From: DATDAH01 sp036525535
Lineage (GTDB): Bacteria > Actinomycetota > Acidimicrobiia > Acidimicrobiales > DATDAH01
Direction: 5' to 3'
NCBI GenBank assembly: GCA_036525535.1
Contig: DATDAH010000169.1
Coordinates: 1-7,517 of the forward strand
Length of the DNA: 7,517 nt
Both the position numbers and the translations under genes were made by a program. The notes under the pieces were generated by a model. The model ran no database searches. It worked only from the letters and a program-made list of their open reading frames with translations, and was not told the origin of the DNA. Position 1 is the first letter of the stretch. Every line of letters begins with the position of its first letter. Positions 5,481 through 7,517 of this stretch are shown here, in pieces.

Positions 5481-5500
5481 CCTGACACGCGTGTCAGGTT
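5479..5500. promoter_or_regulatory. 22-bp perfect palindrome, probable operator of the P450 operon
   Basis: The half-site AACCTGACACG is followed directly by its exact reverse complement CGTGTCAGGTT, with no spacer. It overlaps the amidohydrolase stop codon and lies 13 bp before the P450 start codon. A zero-spacer, two-fold symmetric site of this size and position is typical of TetR-family repressor operators, although no TetR gene lies in the window. TAACCT (5478-5483) could serve as a -10 within it. A terminator is less likely: there is no natural loop and no U-tract. Confidence 0.68.
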
Positions 5501-5501
5501 C

Positions 5502-5509
5502 GGAGGGGG
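5502..5509 (+). promoter_or_regulatory. Shine-Dalgarno of the P450 gene
   Basis: GGAGGGGG precedes the start codons GTG (5511) and ATG (5514). Measured from GGAGG (5502-5506), the ATG has 7 nt spacing and the GTG has 4, so the ATG is preferred. It is one of two strong ribosome binding sites in the window, in keeping with the P450 being the first gene of its own transcript. Confidence 0.7.
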
Positions 5510-5513
5510 AGTG

Positions 5514-6731
5514 ATGAGCACCGGGATGCCGATCGTGGACGGTATGGCCTTCGACACGATGGCCCAGTTCAGCGCCGTCGCCGGTGACCTCCGGGACCCC
5601 TACCCGGAGCTGGCCGACAAACGCCGGGACCAGCCCGTCGAGGCGGCGACCTACGCCTCGTTCATCGAGGGCCTCGAGCAGACCACGTACGTCGTCCACC
5701 GCTACGAGGACGTCGTGGCCGTCCTGCGGGACAACGTCACCTACTCGTCGTCGGCCATCCGGGCGCTGATGGCCCCGGTGATGGGGGACTACGTGCTGGT
5801 GGGCATGGACGAGCCCGAGCACAAGCGGCTGCGAGCCCTGGTCAGCGTGGCCTTCCGCCAGCGCAGCCTGGCGGCCTGGGAGCCCTACGCCCAGTCCGTG
5901 GTGGACGGCTACTTGGACCAGGTGGTCGAGCGGGGGAGCGCCGAGCTGGTCCGTGAGCTCACCTTCCCGTACCCCATCCAGGTCATCGCCAAGATCCTCG
6001 GGGTCCCCCCGGAGGACACCGGCAAGTTCCACGAGTGGGCCTGGTGGATCATCAACGTGGCGGCCGACCCGGACAAGGGCATCGCCGCGTCCGAGGCGAT
6101 GAAGTCCTACCTGGCCGAGGTGCTCGACGCCCGCCGCGCCGACCCGGGCGACGACGTGATCAGCGACCTCGTGCAGGCCGAGCTGGACGGCGAGCAGCTC
6201 GGCGACGAGGAGATCTTCTCGTTCATCCGCCTGCTGCTGCCCGCCGGCGCCGAGACCACCTACCGGGCGACGGGGAACTTCCTGTTCGGCCTCCTGACCC
6301 ATCCCGACCAGTTGGCCGCCCTCCGGGACGACCGGAGCCTCATGACCCAGGCCGTCGAGGAGGCGATCCGCTGGGAGTCGCCCCTGCTCATCACGTCCCG
6401 CGACTCCACGGTCGCGTCCGAGGTGGCAGGCACGGTGATCCCCGCGGGCTGTCAGGTCGTGGCCCACGTCGGCTCGGCCAACCACGACGACGCCCGTTGG
6501 GAGGCCCCCGAGGTCTTCGACATCTTCCGGGAGCAGAAGCCCCACGCCGCCTTCGGCTTCGGGCCCCACATGTGCCTCGGCATGCACCTGGCCCGCATGG
6601 AGATGCGGGTGGCGGTCGGCGCCGTCCTCGACCGCCTCGACGACGTCCGCCTCGCCCCCGACGCCGAGGACGTGCACATCCACGGCGAGCGGTTCCGCTC
6701 GCCGACGTCGCTCCCCGTCCTCTTCGGGTAG
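5514..6731 (+). CDS. Cytochrome P450 (soluble bacterial type)
   Basis: A 405-aa P450 monooxygenase that inserts one oxygen atom from O2 into a substrate, using electrons delivered by a ferredoxin. Landmarks, numbered from ATG 5514: the I-helix LLPAGAETTYR (241-251), with the Glu247-Thr248 acid-alcohol pair; the ExxR motif EAIR (283-286); and the heme loop FGFGPHMCLGMHLA (347-360), with Cys354 as axial ligand. HxxxR (HKRLR, 103-107) in the C-helix region is also present. There is no N-terminal membrane anchor, and the length is normal for class I soluble enzymes. The overall pattern resembles the actinobacterial P450s that act on lipids, terpenoids or steroids, but the subfamily and substrate cannot be assigned by eye. 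A ferredoxin gene begins 9 nt after its stop, and a candidate operator lies immediately upstream. Confidence 0.93.
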   Translation: MSTGMPIVDGMAFDTMAQFSAVAGDLRDPYPELADKRRDQPVEAATYASFIEGLEQTTYVVHRYEDVVAVLRDNVTYSSSAIRALMAPVMGDYVLVGMDEPEHKRLRALVSVAFRQRSLAAWEPYAQSVVDGYLDQVVERGSAELVRELTFPYPIQVIAKILGVPPEDTGKFHEWAWWIINVAADPDKGIAASEAMKSYLAEVLDARRADPGDDVISDLVQAELDGEQLGDEEIFSFIRLLLPAGAETTYRATGNFLFGLLTHPDQLAALRDDRSLMTQAVEEAIRWESPLLITSRDSTVASEVAGTVIPAGCQVVAHVGSANHDDARWEAPEVFDIFREQKPHAAFGFGPHMCLGMHLARMEMRVAVGAVLDRLDDVRLAPDAEDVHIHGERFRSPTSLPVLFG

Positions 6732-6740
6732 AACCGCACC

Positions 6741-6923
6741 GTGGAGATCCGCATCGAGGTCGACCGCTGCATGGGTTCGGGCAACTGCGCGTTCTGGGCG
6801 CCGGCGACCTTCGACATCGGCGACGACAACATCGCGTTCGTCATCGATCCCGAAGGGGACCCGGAGGACAAGATCCGCAACGCCGCCGAGGGCTGCCCGA
6901 CCCAGGCCATCATCCTCTCGTGA
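6741..6923 (+). CDS. Small ferredoxin, probable redox partner of the P450
   Basis: A 60-aa acidic ferredoxin that would pass single electrons to the P450. Cysteines 10, 16 and 52 form the pattern C-x5-C-(x)n-CP. Position 13, which is Cys in [4Fe-4S] ferredoxins of this fold, is Ser, so a [3Fe-4S] cluster is expected, as in P450-associated ferredoxins of mycobacteria and streptomycetes. The frame of the family is clear: CMGSGNCAFWAPATF, a central DDN turn, and AAEGCPTQAI at the end. The start is GTG at 6741, only 9 nt after the P450 stop and without a clear Shine-Dalgarno, suggesting coupled reinitiation. Its stop overlaps the next start (GTGA). No ferredoxin reductase is in the window, so it must come from elsewhere in the genome. 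Confidence 0.92.
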   Translation: MEIRIEVDRCMGSGNCAFWAPATFDIGDDNIAFVIDPEGDPEDKIRNAAEGCPTQAIILS

Positions 6924-7517
6924 CCCTGGGGGTCACCGAGGACCACCGAGCGCTGCACGAGACCGCTCGGCGCTGGGTCGAAGCCCGCGGCCTGCTGGGC
7001 GCGGCCCGGGCCACCCTGGACGCCCCGACCGACACCCTGCCTCCGTTCTGGGCCGAGGTGGCCGAGCTCGGCTGGCTGGGCCTGCACGTCGCCGAGGAGC
7101 AGGGAGGCTCGGGCTTCGGCCTGGCCGAGCTGGCCGTCGTCCTGGAGGAGCTGGGCCGGGCAGTGGCGCCAGGGCCGATCCTGCCCACCGTGCTCGCGTC
7201 GGCGGTGGTCGACCGTCTCGGGGACACCGACACGAGGGCGGCCCTCCTCCCGGGACTGGCCGACGGCTCGACCCCTGGGGCCGTGGCCTTCGCGTCCGCT
7301 GAATCGGTGACCGAGTGGACCGCGGTCCTCGGTGCCGCCACCGCCGCGCTCGTAATCGTGCCCATCGGCGACGACTGGTGGGCCCTTCCTGCTGACGGGT
7401 TGACGGTCGAGGAGCACAAGAGCCTCGATCCCACGCGCCGCCTGGCCACCGTGCGCCTCGACGCCGCGCCCCAGGGCCACCGGCTCGGTCCCGAGCCCCG
7501 CCCCGGCCGGGTCCGGG
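6920..7517 (+). CDS. Acyl-CoA dehydrogenase, N-terminal part (runs off window)
   Basis: The frame is open from GTG 6920 to the window end (199 codons). The GTG overlaps the ferredoxin stop by 4 nt, so it is part of the same operon. The first 100 residues show the acyl-CoA dehydrogenase N-terminal helical domain: TEDHRALHETARRWVEARG (6-24), FWAEVAELGWLGLHVAEEQGG (43-63), GFGLAELAVVLEELGRAVAPGPILPTVLA (65-93). A beta region follows from about residue 120 (GAVAFASA), the place of the middle domain, but the usual FAD-contacting motif is not clear in it. FAD-dependent alpha,beta-oxidation of an acyl-CoA is expected, the first step of beta-oxidation. The divergent middle domain resembles the non-canonical subunits of heteromeric FadE enzymes used on steroid or other bulky CoA esters. 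That comparison is an inference, and the catalytic Glu region lies outside the window. Confidence 0.86.
   Translation, partial: MTLGVTEDHRALHETARRWVEARGLLGAARATLDAPTDTLPPFWAEVAELGWLGLHVAEEQGGSGFGLAELAVVLEELGRAVAPGPILPTVLASAVVDRLGDTDTRAALLPGLADGSTPGAVAFASAESVTEWTAVLGAATAALVIVPIGDDWWALPADGLTVEEHKSLDPTRRLATVRLDAAPQGHRLGPEPRPGRVR

Noticed and set aside
4821..6683. 620-aa open frame on the minus strand opposite the amidohydrolase and P450
   Set aside because: It is rich in Gly, Val, Arg, His and Asp with no domain pattern, and is opposite two genes with clear catalytic motifs. Long antisense frames are expected at this GC content.
1..7517. CRISPR array, defence system, prophage or transposon
   Set aside because: No regularly spaced repeats, nuclease, integrase or transposase motifs, and no target-site duplications were seen. 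The only repeats are the two palindromes.

Overview
The window is about 70% GC, densely packed and rich in GTG starts. It carries families common in high-GC Actinobacteria: tandem SDRs, an ArsR/SRPBCC pair, a single-domain amidohydrolase, a soluble P450 with a small ferredoxin, and an acyl-CoA dehydrogenase. An environmental actinobacterium, perhaps an acidimicrobial lineage, fits best, but this is inferred from composition and gene content, not from a marker gene. I see no rRNA, tRNA, CRISPR array, insertion sequence or phage gene, and no gene-free stretch longer than about 70 bases.

Layout. (1) 1-100, minus: N-terminus of a membrane protein, divergent from the next block. (2) 165-3055, plus: a short FGGY-type carbohydrate kinase, a 48-nt perfect-stem palindrome, then two SDR oxidoreductases joined by a GTGA overlap. 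Two dehydrogenases beside a sugar or polyol kinase suggest oxidation and phosphorylation of a polyol, sugar or related alcohol. (3) 3056-3121: the convergent gap, filled by a second copy of the same palindrome family. (4) 3122-3997, minus: an ArsR-type repressor and an SRPBCC/AHSA1 protein joined by an ATGA overlap. Their promoter is unusually readable: TTGACA, an 18-nt spacer and TATTGT, with a 20-bp palindromic operator filling the spacer and a GTG start at the predicted transcription start (leaderless). (5) 4042-5480, plus: a small acidic protein of unknown function coupled to an amidohydrolase-2 enzyme. (6) 5479-7517, plus: a 22-bp perfect palindrome (probable repressor operator), then a cytochrome P450, its probable ferredoxin and the start of an acyl-CoA dehydrogenase, which runs off the window.

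Blocks 5 and 6 look like a catabolic module for a hydrophobic substrate (terpenoid, steroid side chain, fatty acid or aromatic). The P450 and ferredoxin would hydroxylate, the acyl-CoA dehydrogenase would start beta-oxidation, and the amidohydrolase could hydrolyse or decarboxylate an intermediate. The substrate cannot be read from the sequence.

The most unusual material is non-coding. The two copies of the palindrome family differ by a compensatory change in the stem, and one copy carries the start codon of an SDR gene in its loop. The arsR control region and the zero-spacer palindrome before the P450 are the other two sites worth testing. I found no convincing evidence of a wholly new multi-gene system.
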